From an uncultured Litoreibacter sp. (lineage in GTDB: Bacteria; Pseudomonadota; Alphaproteobacteria; Rhodobacterales; Rhodobacteraceae): a DNA stretch of 64,000 nt. Of this stretch, positions 36,636-45,567 are shown one piece after another. The notes beneath the pieces were generated by a model. The model made no database searches and was not told the DNA's origin. It saw only the letters and a program-made list of their open reading frames with translations. The stretch is taken from contig CANLUY010000001.1 of assembly GCA_947494435.1 (NCBI GenBank), forward strand, positions 1,912,001-1,976,000. The letters are read 5' to 3'. How positions within the stretch are numbered: position 1 is the first letter of the stretch; each line of letters opens with the position of its first letter. A program made the translations under genes and the position numbers.

Positions 36636-38104
36636 GCGTTCAAACCTATCACATGCTGATCAATGGCGCGTGGGTCGATGCGTCAGACGGCGCACGGTTT
36701 GACAGTGTGAACCCCGCGACGGGGGCGGTTTGGGCCACGGTGCCCGAGGCGACTTCTGCTGATGTGGATGCGGCTGTTGATGCGGCTGAAGCGGCGCTGA
36801 ACGGTGAGTGGGGCGCGATGACGCCCACCGCGCGGGGCAAGTGTTTGCGGCGGTTGGGGGATTTGCTGGCTGCGCATTCTGAGGCCATCGGTCGGGTCGA
36901 GACGACGGATACGGGCAAGATGTTTTCGGAGACCGCGTGGCAGGTGACTTATATTGCGGAGTATCTGCATTTCTACGCGGGCGCTGCGGATAAAATCCAT
37001 GGCGAGACGCTGCCGATTGATAAGCCGGATATGTTCGTCTTCACCGACCGTGAACCCATTGGCGTTGTCGCGGCGGTGGTGCCTTGGAATAGCCAGATGT
37101 TTTTGAGCGCGGTGAAGATCGGGCCGGCACTGGCTGCTGGCAATACGATTGTGCTGAAGGCCTCGGAGCATGCCTCAGCCCCGCTGCTGGAATTCGGAAA
37201 GCTGATGGCGGAGGCGGGAATCCCGGATGGCGTCGTCAATATTGTGACGGGCCATGTGGATCCATGTGGTCGCGCGCTGACGTCCCATCCTTCTGTGGCG
37301 AAGATTGCATTTACGGGCGGGCCTGCGGCGGCACGCCATATCGTGCGGAACTCGGCTGAGAATTTTGCGGAAGTGTCGTTGGAGCTGGGCGGGAAATCTC
37401 CGTTCATTGTGTTTGACGATGCGAATTTGGACTCGGCGGTGAATGGTTCTGTTGCGGGGATTTTTGGCGCGACTGGGCAGAGCTGCGTGGCAGGCTCCCG
37501 GCTGTATCTGCATGAGGATATTGCGGACGCGTTTCTTGAGAAGATGGTCGCGATTGCGGGGGCCATTCGCATTGGCGACCCGCAAGCCGCAGAGACGGAG
37601 ATGGGGCCGCTTTGCACGCCGGGGCAGCTTGAGCATATCGAGGCTCAGGTGGCTTTGGCCTTGGAGGAGGGCGGGCGTGTTTTGACTGGCGGGAAGCGGG
37701 CGGATCTGGACGGGCTTTATTATCAGCCGACCATCATTGATTGCCCGCGTCAGGACATGAGCATTGTGGATACGGAGCTATTTGGGCCGGTGCTGGCTGT
37801 GCAGCGGTTCCGTACCGAAGAGGAAGCCGTGGCGCTGGCCAATGACACGCAGCACGGTTTGGCGGCGGGGATCTTCACCCGCGACAGCGCGCGGTCGCTG
37901 CGGATGTCGAAGCGAGTGAAGGCGGGCATTGTCTGGGTGAATACCTATCGCGCGATCAGTCCGATTGCGGCGTTTGGCGGTATGAAATCAAGTGGTTACG
38001 GGCGCGAGGCGGGCATGCAGGCGGTGTATTCTTATACGCGGCCCAAGACGGTTTGGATGAACCTGTCTGACGACCCAATTGCCAACCCATTTAAGCCGAG
38101 GTGA
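36632..38104 (+). CDS. NAD(P)-dependent aldehyde dehydrogenase
   Basis: The 490-residue enzyme has the ALDH landmarks: the catalytic Asn in VVPWNSQMF, the cofactor FTGGPAAARHIV segment, the base Glu in LELGGKSP and the nucleophile Cys in GATGQSCVAGSRL. It oxidises an aldehyde to the acid, probably the product of the monooxygenase encoded next to it. ATGA overlap with the flavin reductase gene and a 4-base gap to the following gene show tight coupling. Confidence 0.93.
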   Translation: MSVQTYHMLINGAWVDASDGARFDSVNPATGAVWATVPEATSADVDAAVDAAEAALNGEWGAMTPTARGKCLRRLGDLLAAHSEAIGRVETTDTGKMFSETAWQVTYIAEYLHFYAGAADKIHGETLPIDKPDMFVFTDREPIGVVAAVVPWNSQMFLSAVKIGPALAAGNTIVLKASEHASAPLLEFGKLMAEAGIPDGVVNIVTGHVDPCGRALTSHPSVAKIAFTGGPAAARHIVRNSAENFAEVSLELGGKSPFIVFDDANLDSAVNGSVAGIFGATGQSCVAGSRLYLHEDIADAFLEKMVAIAGAIRIGDPQAAETEMGPLCTPGQLEHIEAQVALALEEGGRVLTGGKRADLDGLYYQPTIIDCPRQDMSIVDTELFGPVLAVQRFRTEEEAVALANDTQHGLAAGIFTRDSARSLRMSKRVKAGIVWVNTYRAISPIAAFGGMKSSGYGREAGMQAVYSYTRPKTVWMNLSDDPIANPFKPR

Positions 38105-38108
38105 AGGG

Positions 38109-39140
38109 ATGAAGTTTCACATAGCGATCAATTTGGAGCGGATGGACGCCTCCACCGACATGAAAGCCGTGCGTGATCATACGCTTGAGATGGTGAAGAT
38201 GGCCGATGCGGCAGGGTTCGAGGTGGCTTGGGCGGCGGAGCATCATGCGTTGGAGATGACCATCGCACCGAACCCGTTTCAGCTGATGACCTGGTGGGCC
38301 GATCATACGGAGAATATTCGCGTTGGCTGCGGAGTGGCGAACGCGGCCTATTGGCATCCGATCAATCTGGCAGGCGAGGCCGCGATGGTGGATTTGCTTT
38401 CAGGGGGTCGGTTGGAATTGGGACTCGGATCGGGCGCGTATCAGCGGGAGTTTGACCGGATGAAACCCGGATTGCCGCAGCCGGAAAGCTATAAGTATTT
38501 GCAGGAAATGTTGCCTCTGGTCCGTGAGCTTTGGAAGGGCGATGTGACCCATGAGGGGGAATATTGGCAGTTCCCGAAGGCGACGGCCTGCCCGAAGCCT
38601 GTGCAGGACGAGGTGCCGATGTGGGTTGCGGCGCGCTCTCCGGTGACGTTTGATTATGCGGTAGAGAATGGGTGCAACATCATGTGCTGGCCGCTGACCA
38701 TGCCGATGGCGGAGGCGGAGAAATACCGTGCGCAATTGGATGAGAGTATTGCCAAAGCGGGTGGCTGGGATGGCACATTTGCGCTGATGCGGCATACGTC
38801 GGTTTATGACAACGAAGATGATCGCGCGGCGACGATGGTCGCCATTCGCAACGTGCTGGGGCAGTTCGGCAATCTGATGATGAAGAAGGGCGATGTGGTC
38901 AACGGCTTCCCGGACCGCGTGCCTTTCGAAGAATTGGAAGGCAATGTACGGGTGGAGCCTGGCATGTTGGAAGAAAACCTTATGTTTGGTTCACCCGAGA
39001 CGGTCATATCTAAGCTGCGCGCTTATGAAAAACTGGGCGTGGACGCGTTCATCTACTACGCCTCGATGGGGTTGGATATGGAGGTGCAGAAGCGCTCCCT
39101 GTCGTTGTTTATCAATGAAGTCATGCCGGAGTTTGCCTGA
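38109..39140 (+). CDS. Luciferase-like (LLM) flavin-dependent monooxygenase
   Basis: The 343-residue protein has the bacterial luciferase-like barrel, with GFEVAWAAEHHALEM, VGCGVANAAYWHPINLAGEAAMVDLLSG split by the usual strand, GRLELGLGSGAY, and VAARSPVTFDYA. It uses reduced FMN and oxygen, and the flavin reductase at the head of the operon can supply the flavin. The ATG at 38109 is preceded by AAGGG. It overlaps the DUF1185 gene by one base. Confidence 0.9.
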   Translation: MKFHIAINLERMDASTDMKAVRDHTLEMVKMADAAGFEVAWAAEHHALEMTIAPNPFQLMTWWADHTENIRVGCGVANAAYWHPINLAGEAAMVDLLSGGRLELGLGSGAYQREFDRMKPGLPQPESYKYLQEMLPLVRELWKGDVTHEGEYWQFPKATACPKPVQDEVPMWVAARSPVTFDYAVENGCNIMCWPLTMPMAEAEKYRAQLDESIAKAGGWDGTFALMRHTSVYDNEDDRAATMVAIRNVLGQFGNLMMKKGDVVNGFPDRVPFEELEGNVRVEPGMLEENLMFGSPETVISKLRAYEKLGVDAFIYYASMGLDMEVQKRSLSLFINEVMPEFA

Positions 39141-39736
39141 TGCCTGCTGAAATACGTCGTACGATTCTGAACATCCAGGACACTCATATTGAGGGGTGGA
39201 AGAAGGTCGAGACTCCGACGCGTTTGGTCAGCGCCATGGCGATCATCAAGAACCCGTGGTTTGGACGCGGGCATGTGGAGAATTTGCGGCCTGAAATCCG
39301 CGATGTGGGGCCGGAGATTGGCGAGCTTTTGACGGGGATGATTTTGGGCGTCACGGGTGACAAGCTGGAGGGCTATGGCAAGGCCTCTGTTGTGGGGATG
39401 GGCGGCGAGATCGAGCATGCGCAGGCGCTGACGCACACGCTGTGGTTTGGCAATAAGTTCCGCGAGGCGGTGAATGCGCAGTCCTATCTGGTGTTTTCCA
39501 ACACGCGCGGTGCGGCGGGATGCTCGCTGATGATCCCGCTGATGCATAAGGATGATGGCGGGTTGCGGTCGCATTATCAAACCATTCATACCTCGGTGCA
39601 GGATGCGCCGGCTGAGGATGAGATCATCGTGGCATTGGGGGCGTCCATTGGCGGGCATCCGAACCACCGGATTGGCAACCGCTATGAGGACCTCAAAGAG
39701 ATGGGGCATGATGTGGACAATCCCGCAGGTGTCTGA
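39140..39736 (+). CDS. DUF1185 (amino acid synthesis family) protein
   Basis: The 198-residue protein matches the family named amino acid synthesis protein (DUF1185), seen in RRTILNIQDTHIEGWKKVETPTR at its start, AIIKNPWFGRG, and GASIGGHPNHRIGNRYEDLKEM near its end. Despite the name no reaction is established. Members tend to occur in oxidative catabolic operons, as here. It is coupled to the monooxygenase by a one-base overlap and overlaps the start of the hydrolase gene. Confidence 0.88.
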   Translation: MPAEIRRTILNIQDTHIEGWKKVETPTRLVSAMAIIKNPWFGRGHVENLRPEIRDVGPEIGELLTGMILGVTGDKLEGYGKASVVGMGGEIEHAQALTHTLWFGNKFREAVNAQSYLVFSNTRGAAGCSLMIPLMHKDDGGLRSHYQTIHTSVQDAPAEDEIIVALGASIGGHPNHRIGNRYEDLKEMGHDVDNPAGV

Positions 39737-40517
39737 ATTTGCGCTTGATGGGACGGCCTATGATCTGATTGGGCCGGAAGGCGCACCTTGTGTGGTGTTG
39801 ATCCATGGGCTCGGGCTGTCGCGGAAATTATGGGAGGCGCATCTGCCCGCCTTCGCGGGCCACCGGGTGCTGCTATATGATCTCTACGGCCACGGAGAGA
39901 GTGCGCCACCGCCGGAGGCTGCATCGCTGGCGGTGTTCGCTGCTCAGCTGGACGGGCTTATGGCGCATGTTGGGATGGCGCAGGGGCATATTGTCGGGTT
40001 CTCCATTGGTGGGATGATCAATCGGCGGTTTGCGTTGGATTACGCGGGGCGGGTGGCCTCGCTGGTTATTTTGAACTCGCCGCATGATCGCGGAGAGGAG
40101 GCGCAGGCGCAGGTTGAGGCGCGGGCGCGCTTGGTCAGGGAACAAGGGGCGTTTTCCACATTTGAGGCTGCGCTGAAACGGTGGTTTACGCCGGGATATT
40201 TGGAGAACAGTGATGGGGCTGAGCTGGTGCGTCATTGGCGGGGGCAGGTTGATGCGGAAAGCTATGCGCAGACGGCTTGGGTCTTGGCGCATGGGGTGCG
40301 GGAGTTGATCGCGCCTGAGCCTGCGGTGGATGTGCCGGCGCTGGTGATGACCTGTGAGAATGATAGCGGGTCGACGCCTGCGATGAGCCGCGACATAGCG
40401 GCTGAGATTGCGGGGGCCGAGCTGATGATCGTGCCGGAGTTGCAGCATTTGGGGCTGATGGAAGAGCCCGATTTGTTCACGGGGCCAATTTTGGAATTCT
40501 TGCGGAAGGTGACGTGA
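39711..40517 (+). CDS. Alpha/beta-hydrolase (3-oxoadipate enol-lactonase-like)
   Basis: The 268-residue protein has the oxyanion VLIHGLGLSRKLW, the nucleophile elbow GFSIGGMINRRFAL and a C-terminal catalytic His in LQHLGLMEEP. It resembles PcaD-type lactonases and similar small-molecule hydrolases. Its start is uncertain: ATGs at 39708 and 39711 overlap the DUF1185 gene by about 26 bases, while a GTG at 39729 gives an 8-base overlap and still keeps the whole domain. The following gene starts at its stop codon. Confidence 0.87.
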   Translation: MWTIPQVSEFALDGTAYDLIGPEGAPCVVLIHGLGLSRKLWEAHLPAFAGHRVLLYDLYGHGESAPPPEAASLAVFAAQLDGLMAHVGMAQGHIVGFSIGGMINRRFALDYAGRVASLVILNSPHDRGEEAQAQVEARARLVREQGAFSTFEAALKRWFTPGYLENSDGAELVRHWRGQVDAESYAQTAWVLAHGVRELIAPEPAVDVPALVMTCENDSGSTPAMSRDIAAEIAGAELMIVPELQHLGLMEEPDLFTGPILEFLRKVT

Positions 40518-42205
40518 TGGCAAAGCAGATGAGCGGCGGGCAGGCGGCGGTTGAGGCCTTGCAGGTGGAAGAGGTGAGCCATGTCTTCGGGCTGATCGGC
40601 TCTGCCACGATGGAGATGTTTGATGCTTTGTATGATGCCTCCGACATCAAGTTCATCGGTGTGCATGACGAGCGGACGGGCACCCATATGGCGGACGGGT
40701 TTGCGCGGGCCTCGGGCAAGGCGGGCGTGGTGTTGGCGGGCCAAAACGGACCGGGGGCCACGAATTTGGTGACAGGCTTGTCGCAAGCGAAGGCGGCGTT
40801 TTCGCCGGTTGTCTCTATTGCGGGGATGTTGGCGCAGGGGCATATCTATCGTGATGCGTTTCAAGAGGTGGATCAGCAGGCGCTGTTTGCGCCGGTGACG
40901 AAAAAGACGTGGACGACGCCCTCGGCTGACCGTGTACCGGAGCTGATGCGCGAGGCGTTTCGCACGGCTTTGTCGCCCCGGATGGGGCCGGTGCAGTTGA
41001 ACCTGCCGCGTGATGTGTTGGCGGCGCAGGCAGAGTTTCCGGAGGCGCAAGCGCCGAAAGGGTATCGCAATATGTCGGTGCCAGCGGGTCATCCTGAGCA
41101 GATCGCGCAGGCGGCGAAGATGCTGGCGGGGGCGGTGCAGCCGGTGATCATCGCGGGTGGCGGGATCAAGAATACGCGCGGGGCGGGGGACGCGCTGGCG
41201 TTGGCGGAGGCGTTGAATTGTCCCGTCGTGAGCTCTCCCGGTCATGGGGATGCGGTGCCGTTTGGGCATCCGCTCAATGCGGGGCAGATGGGGCCGCGGG
41301 GGAATGCGGTGGCCTCGCGCTTGGTGAAAGAGGCGGATGTGATCCTCGCGCTGGGGACGCGGCTGGGGTTCAATGCGACCTTCTACACTTATGACAACAT
41401 TAACCGGGATGCGCAGATCATTCAGGTAGAGCTGGAACCCACTGCCATTGGGCGGTTTTTCCCTGTGGCGCTTGGGATTTGGGCGGATGCGCCTACCACA
41501 GCGCGGCAGTTGGTTGATGCGCTGGAGGGTGCCGCCAAGCGGGCTGAGGCGGATGCGTGGACCAAAGCGTTTCAGGCGGAGCGGCAAGCATTTTTGGCGA
41601 CGCGAGATGCCGAGGCGGTTGAGACCAATCCGATACAACCATCAGGGCTTTTCAAAGCGTTACGTGGCGTCTTGCCCAAGGATGCGGCGATCACAATGGA
41701 TGCGGGCACGCTGTGTTTGCAGGCCACGGACGCGCTGAATTATCACCAGCCGGGTAGTCTGTTCACGCCGTTGGATTTCGGGCTGGTCGGCTTCTCCTTC
41801 GCTTGTGGTCTGGGTGTGAAATGCGCGCAGCCGGAGCGGCCTGTTGTGTCGCTGATGGGGGATGGCGGGTTTGGCATGACGGTCAGCGAGCTGAGCACGG
41901 CAGTGGATCATGGGATCAACACGGTGACGGTGGTGATGAACAACAAATGCTGGGGAGCGGAAAAGGCCTATCAGCGCGATTTCTTCAACGGGCGCTATAT
42001 CGGGGCGGATGTGTCGAGCCCGCCTTTCGACAAGCTCGCGGAGCTGTACGGTGCGAAGGGGTTCCGCGCGGATACGCTGGCGGAGGTTGCGCCTGCGATT
42101 GAGGCTGCGTTGGCCTGTGGTAAGCCTGCTGTGGTGGATGTCGCCGTTGACCCCAATGCGCTCTATTCCTTCCGGCGCGACAGTTTCAAACATAGAGGCG
42201 GCTGA
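40517..42205 (+). CDS. Thiamine-diphosphate-dependent enzyme (acetolactate synthase / Xsc-like)
   Basis: The 562-residue protein has the three ALS-family domains. The catalytic Glu is in HDERTGTHMADGFARASG, the GQNGPGATN segment follows, and the ThDP/Mg motif is MGDGGFGMTV...NN near residues 450-480. Some segments (GLIGSATME, FQEVDQQALF) recall sulfoacetaldehyde acetyltransferase, but the match is not decisive and no phosphotransacetylase lies here. It could cleave or condense a 2-keto acid or aldehyde made by the monooxygenase and dehydrogenase. GTG at 40514 is an alternative start. Confidence 0.88.
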   Translation: MAKQMSGGQAAVEALQVEEVSHVFGLIGSATMEMFDALYDASDIKFIGVHDERTGTHMADGFARASGKAGVVLAGQNGPGATNLVTGLSQAKAAFSPVVSIAGMLAQGHIYRDAFQEVDQQALFAPVTKKTWTTPSADRVPELMREAFRTALSPRMGPVQLNLPRDVLAAQAEFPEAQAPKGYRNMSVPAGHPEQIAQAAKMLAGAVQPVIIAGGGIKNTRGAGDALALAEALNCPVVSSPGHGDAVPFGHPLNAGQMGPRGNAVASRLVKEADVILALGTRLGFNATFYTYDNINRDAQIIQVELEPTAIGRFFPVALGIWADAPTTARQLVDALEGAAKRAEADAWTKAFQAERQAFLATRDAEAVETNPIQPSGLFKALRGVLPKDAAITMDAGTLCLQATDALNYHQPGSLFTPLDFGLVGFSFACGLGVKCAQPERPVVSLMGDGGFGMTVSELSTAVDHGINTVTVVMNNKCWGAEKAYQRDFFNGRYIGADVSSPPFDKLAELYGAKGFRADTLAEVAPAIEAALACGKPAVVDVAVDPNALYSFRRDSFKHRGG

Positions 42206-42206
42206 G

Positions 42207-42542
42207 ATGATCACGCGCTATGCGATTTTTGGTGGGACAGTGAAGGCGGGGCAGGAGGCCGCGATGCGGGCTTGGGTGACGGAAAACCTGACGCCGCTCT
42301 GGCGCAAGTTTGCCTGCGCTGAGGAGGTGCGGGTTTTGTACGGCGAGGAGCAGGATGAGAATGGCCCGACAATTCCGCTGATCCTTGCGATCACCTATGC
42401 GGATCATGCGGCAATGGAAAAGGGCGTCTCCAGCCCTGCGCGTTATGCGGCGAAAGACCTATTGCCGGAGCTCTATGAACGGTTCTACAACAAGGTTGAG
42501 CTGTGGCACTACGTGATGGAGCGTGAGCAGTACTTTGACTAA
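42207..42542 (+). CDS. Small EthD/ABM-like protein, paralogue of the one at 47285
   Basis: The 111-residue protein starts MITRYAIFGGTVKAGQEAAMRAWV and contains LTPLWRKF and IPLILAITYADHAAMEKG. It looks like a dimeric alpha-beta barrel, the fold of EthD and antibiotic-biosynthesis monooxygenases. It begins one base after the TPP enzyme gene, so it is the last member of that operon. A clear paralogue is found 5 kb downstream at the end of the idonate operon. Function unknown; no catalytic motif was identified. Confidence 0.75.
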   Translation: MITRYAIFGGTVKAGQEAAMRAWVTENLTPLWRKFACAEEVRVLYGEEQDENGPTIPLILAITYADHAAMEKGVSSPARYAAKDLLPELYERFYNKVELWHYVMEREQYFD

Positions 42543-42548
42543 CTTAGC

Positions 42549-44000
42549 TTAGGTCTGAAACAAGGGAAAGCTGACGCCAAGTGCCCAAGCGAGGACCAAA
42601 CCCAAAGCAAAACCGGTACTGAGGGGGCCTGATCGCTTTGCGCTCGCTTGGCCCATAGTCGCGAAGACTGCGTAGAACAGGACGAGCACGGGTGCGATCA
42701 TGATCAGGAAAAACAGCGCCTCAAAGTCCAAGGCAACCGCTATTCCAAGTGAAATCAGTAGGCTGAACCGCGAAGCAACGCGCTGCAGATAACTGGCCCG
42801 AGAGGCGATAAGGGCGTCGGCCAGCATATACGGGACCGCACCGAGGCTGAGTGCGGCGATGATCCAGACCCGCTCTGGCGTCGGCCAGAAATTGGCGGCG
42901 TACCGGTCGAGCGCATATCCGAACACTGCGCTGTAGCTCAATATGAGGAGCAACGCGGGAAAGTTTACGCTGCCAAATTTGATCCGCCAGTAACGGAGAC
43001 ACAGCACCTGAATACACCCGAAAATGAAGAGGTGCACAGCGAGGTAGTCTGCAACCAGCACGGGCAAAGAATCGAGGTTGAGTGTCACTGCGATAAGTGG
43101 CGCGATTAGGGTGGGTGCGACACAAAGCAAAGCGACTTGTTTTCGTTTCAAAGGCGCAAGAGCCTGTGCCGTTGAGGGTAAGCGTTTTGCCACGACGGGA
43201 AAGAGCAGAACAAGACCTGAAAGTAGACCGAGGATTGCCCAGCCTGTTGGCAAGATTAAGACATCGGATGTGCGGCCATAGGCTTGGTCGAGCCACATGA
43301 CCGCTTCGCGTCGGGCAACGCGGCTTTGAAGGATAGAGACATGCTCGCTTGCGGGCGCGGCGATGACGCGTCTTGAGATGGTATCGGCGGTTATGGTTTG
43401 CCCTTCTTGGGCAGAAGGGTCGAGCTGACGTACGGCATCTAGTGCGAAGGCGCGTAGGCCACTCTCCCACGCGCCGGTGAGCAGCAACAGGGAAGACGGC
43501 GTGATCCCGTCGATGGCCTTAGAGAAGGCGGAAATCAGAACCATCGGGCCGATATCTGTCCTGTCAGTGGCCACACGGACGAGAATATCCGTCGCCATGG
43601 AGTGGCCGATCAGGCCGATATCTGTGCGCCCCTCGCTCAAGGCGTCGATGACGGTCGCGGTCTGATCCATTAACAGGCGCGTTGTTCCGTCAATGGCGCT
43701 TACATCGCCCGACATCGGGTCGGGGTGCCGTCCATGGCCCAAGAATTCAAAGGCAAACACGCGGTAGCCCGCACGGGCAAGCGGCAGAGCATAGCCTTGC
43801 ATCATTTGCTGAGATCCCGCGAAGCCGTGCGCGATGATGACAATCGGGCCGTCTGCGTTTTGCTGCGCATATTGGGTGACGGGGGTCCTGTCGACGTTAA
43901 GTGACGTAATCTCCACCGTGCTGCGCGCGCGTTCGAGGCAGAGCACGGAAAGGACGATCAGCGCGAGGGCGATCAGAATACGGGTGGTGAATGACATCAT
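42549..44000 (-). CDS. Alpha/beta-hydrolase fused to a multi-helix membrane domain
   Basis: The 483-residue protein has an N-terminal hydrophobic anchor, then an alpha/beta-hydrolase domain with IVIIAHGFAGSQQMM and the nucleophile elbow LIGHSMATDILV (about residues 55-255). From residue 250 on it has about eight or nine hydrophobic helices. The hydrolase domain should face the periplasm or lie at the membrane surface. It ends 6 bases from the convergent small gene and has no coupled partner. The substrate is unknown; a lipid or ester is possible. Confidence 0.82.
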   Translation of the reverse strand: MMSFTTRILIALALIVLSVLCLERARSTVEITSLNVDRTPVTQYAQQNADGPIVIIAHGFAGSQQMMQGYALPLARAGYRVFAFEFLGHGRHPDPMSGDVSAIDGTTRLLMDQTATVIDALSEGRTDIGLIGHSMATDILVRVATDRTDIGPMVLISAFSKAIDGITPSSLLLLTGAWESGLRAFALDAVRQLDPSAQEGQTITADTISRRVIAAPASEHVSILQSRVARREAVMWLDQAYGRTSDVLILPTGWAILGLLSGLVLLFPVVAKRLPSTAQALAPLKRKQVALLCVAPTLIAPLIAVTLNLDSLPVLVADYLAVHLFIFGCIQVLCLRYWRIKFGSVNFPALLLILSYSAVFGYALDRYAANFWPTPERVWIIAALSLGAVPYMLADALIASRASYLQRVASRFSLLISLGIAVALDFEALFFLIMIAPVLVLFYAVFATMGQASAKRSGPLSTGFALGLVLAWALGVSFPLFQT

Positions 44001-44126
44001 TGTCCCGACACTGCGCTGAACGGAGTGAAGTTTCTACTATGTTTCTACGAGTCTCTTAACAGCGAGCGTCATCTTGATTGAGGGATCCGGCTGCAATAAC
44101 AATGCCTGCTTTGAGGGGCATGACCG

Positions 44127-45155
44127 CTAAAAGCTGATGCCGACCTTAATCGCCTGTGATCTGTCCGAGGCCAATTCAAACGCTTTCACCGCGTCGTCAA
44201 TCGGCAGGCTGTGGGTGATCAATGGTCGCACATCAATGCGTCTGTTGCGCAATGCCTCGGCAACCTCAAAAAACTCGGCATGGAAGCGGAAGGACCCTTT
44301 TAAAACAAGCTCTTTCGCGGTCATGGCCTGCAAAGGCAATGTCATGTCTCCACCAAGGCCCAGTTGAACAATCGTCGCACCTGGACGCAGGGCAGGTACG
44401 GCGGACGCAAGTGCGACCGCAACGCCGGTACATTCAAAGAGGACGTCGAAATGTCCCTTGTCTTCGTCGTATTTGCGCAATCCGTCCGGCTCAGTCACGA
44501 CGTTGATTGTATGATCAGCGCCGACATCTTTCGCCTTCGATAAGGTGAATTCGGCCAAGTCAGTCGCGACGATTTCAGCCGCCCCAGCATACCGCGCCAC
44601 AAGAACGCAGAGCAATCCGATTGGGCCGCACCCTGTGACTAGGACGCGTTTGCCGGTGAGCGATCCGGCCTGACGCACCGCGTGCCAAACCACAGACAGA
44701 GGCTCGGCCATCGCGGCTTCTGCGGCAGTGATGTCACCGGCTTTGGCGCATTGGCTCACATCAGCGACGATATTTTCTTGGAACGCGCCTTGAATGTGTG
44801 GGAACGGCATCGCTGATCCGTAGAACCGCATGTTGAGGCAATGGTTTTGCGTGCCTTGCGCACAATATTTGCAGTTGCCGCAGGGGCGTGACGGTGAAAT
44901 AGCGACCAACTCGCCTTGGGTGAAGCCGTCAACACCCGCGCCAAGCGCCTCGATATGTCCGGCGACTTCGTGGCCCAGCACCATGGGCTCCTTCAATTGG
45001 ATCGGGCCAAATCCGCCGTGATTGTAATAATGCAGATCGGATCCACAGATGCCACCTGCCGCCATCTTGATCAGAACTTGACCGGCCCCCAGATCAGGGA
45101 TGTCGCGGTCTTCAATCCGCAGGTCTTTTGCAGCATGGGCGACGATGGCTTTCAT
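44127..45155 (-). CDS. idnD: Zinc-dependent L-idonate 5-dehydrogenase
   Basis: The 342-residue enzyme is a medium-chain dehydrogenase with the catalytic zinc site GGICGSDLHYY and GHEVAGH, the structural zinc cysteines in PCGNCKYCAQGTQNHC, and the NAD motif VTGCGPIGLLCV. It closely matches IdnD, which oxidises L-idonate to 5-ketogluconate. The ATG at 45155 follows a GAGG ribosome site; longer in-frame starts reach back over 170 bases of non-conserved sequence. It is divergent from idnO across 412 bases that hold the operator pair. Confidence 0.9.
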   Translation of the reverse strand: MKAIVAHAAKDLRIEDRDIPDLGAGQVLIKMAAGGICGSDLHYYNHGGFGPIQLKEPMVLGHEVAGHIEALGAGVDGFTQGELVAISPSRPCGNCKYCAQGTQNHCLNMRFYGSAMPFPHIQGAFQENIVADVSQCAKAGDITAAEAAMAEPLSVVWHAVRQAGSLTGKRVLVTGCGPIGLLCVLVARYAGAAEIVATDLAEFTLSKAKDVGADHTINVVTEPDGLRKYDEDKGHFDVLFECTGVAVALASAVPALRPGATIVQLGLGGDMTLPLQAMTAKELVLKGSFRFHAEFFEVAEALRNRRIDVRPLITHSLPIDDAVKAFELASDRSQAIKVGISF

Positions 45156-45567
45156 TGTGGACCTCATAAGGCTGGAGTGGGCAGGGATTGGCCTGCGCGT
45201 TGGATGGGAAGAGCCGCGCGGTTGGGTTGAGCCAAATCTGTGTTGCTCGCGCGAAACTGCGGATCGACTCTCGTTTTTTTCTGAGCAGGGATGCTCCCGT
45301 TGCCCCGAGCTTGCTTGAACACGGCGCATCATTCAACGCTTCTTCTTTACGGGCTGACATCGGCGTGCTTCTGATTTTTTGGCCGTAGGGCTGTCGTGGC
45401 ATTACTTTCTGAGCGGGCCGCATTTATGACCCAGACCGGTCTAAGGCTAACCTGCAGAATGACGGAATTATAAGACATGTATTCCCGCTTGACAGAAATT
45501 GTTATCGGTATCATGTTATCGGTAACAATTGTCATGCCGTCAAGGCCCCGAACGGAGAATACCCTTC
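45156..45567. other. 412-base divergent intergenic region between idnD and idnO
   Basis: The left 320 bases show no conserved coding frame, RNA gene or repeat that I can support. The right end holds a TTGACA hexamer at 45489-45494 and two back-to-back LacI-type operators at 45500-45527, about 40 bases before the idnO start. Confidence 0.6.
45500..45527. promoter_or_regulatory. Tandem GntR/IdnR-type LacI operators before idnO
   Basis: TGTTATCGGTATCA (45500-45513) is followed directly by TGTTATCGGTAACA (45514-45527); the second is a near-perfect palindrome. Both resemble the operators of enterobacterial GntR. They begin 5 bases after a TTGACA -35-like hexamer and would cover the -10 region, so binding should repress. 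The LacI gene at 47624 is the likely regulator. Confidence 0.75.

Noticed and set aside
40262-41638. Long minus-strand open frame opposite the TPP enzyme gene
   Set aside because: The translation is Arg-rich and low in complexity and lies antisense to a well-supported enzyme; the same holds for the long antisense frames at 3202-4479 and 19765-21069.
40517-42205. Calling the TPP enzyme sulfoacetaldehyde acetyltransferase (xsc)
   Set aside because: Only short stretches recall Xsc, and pta, sulfite exporter and taurine or sulfoacetate genes are absent nearby.
45156-45480. A riboswitch or small RNA in the 412-base idnD-idnO gap
   Set aside because: No conserved fold, terminator or recognisable aptamer was seen; only the operator pair and a -35-like hexamer at the right end are supportable.
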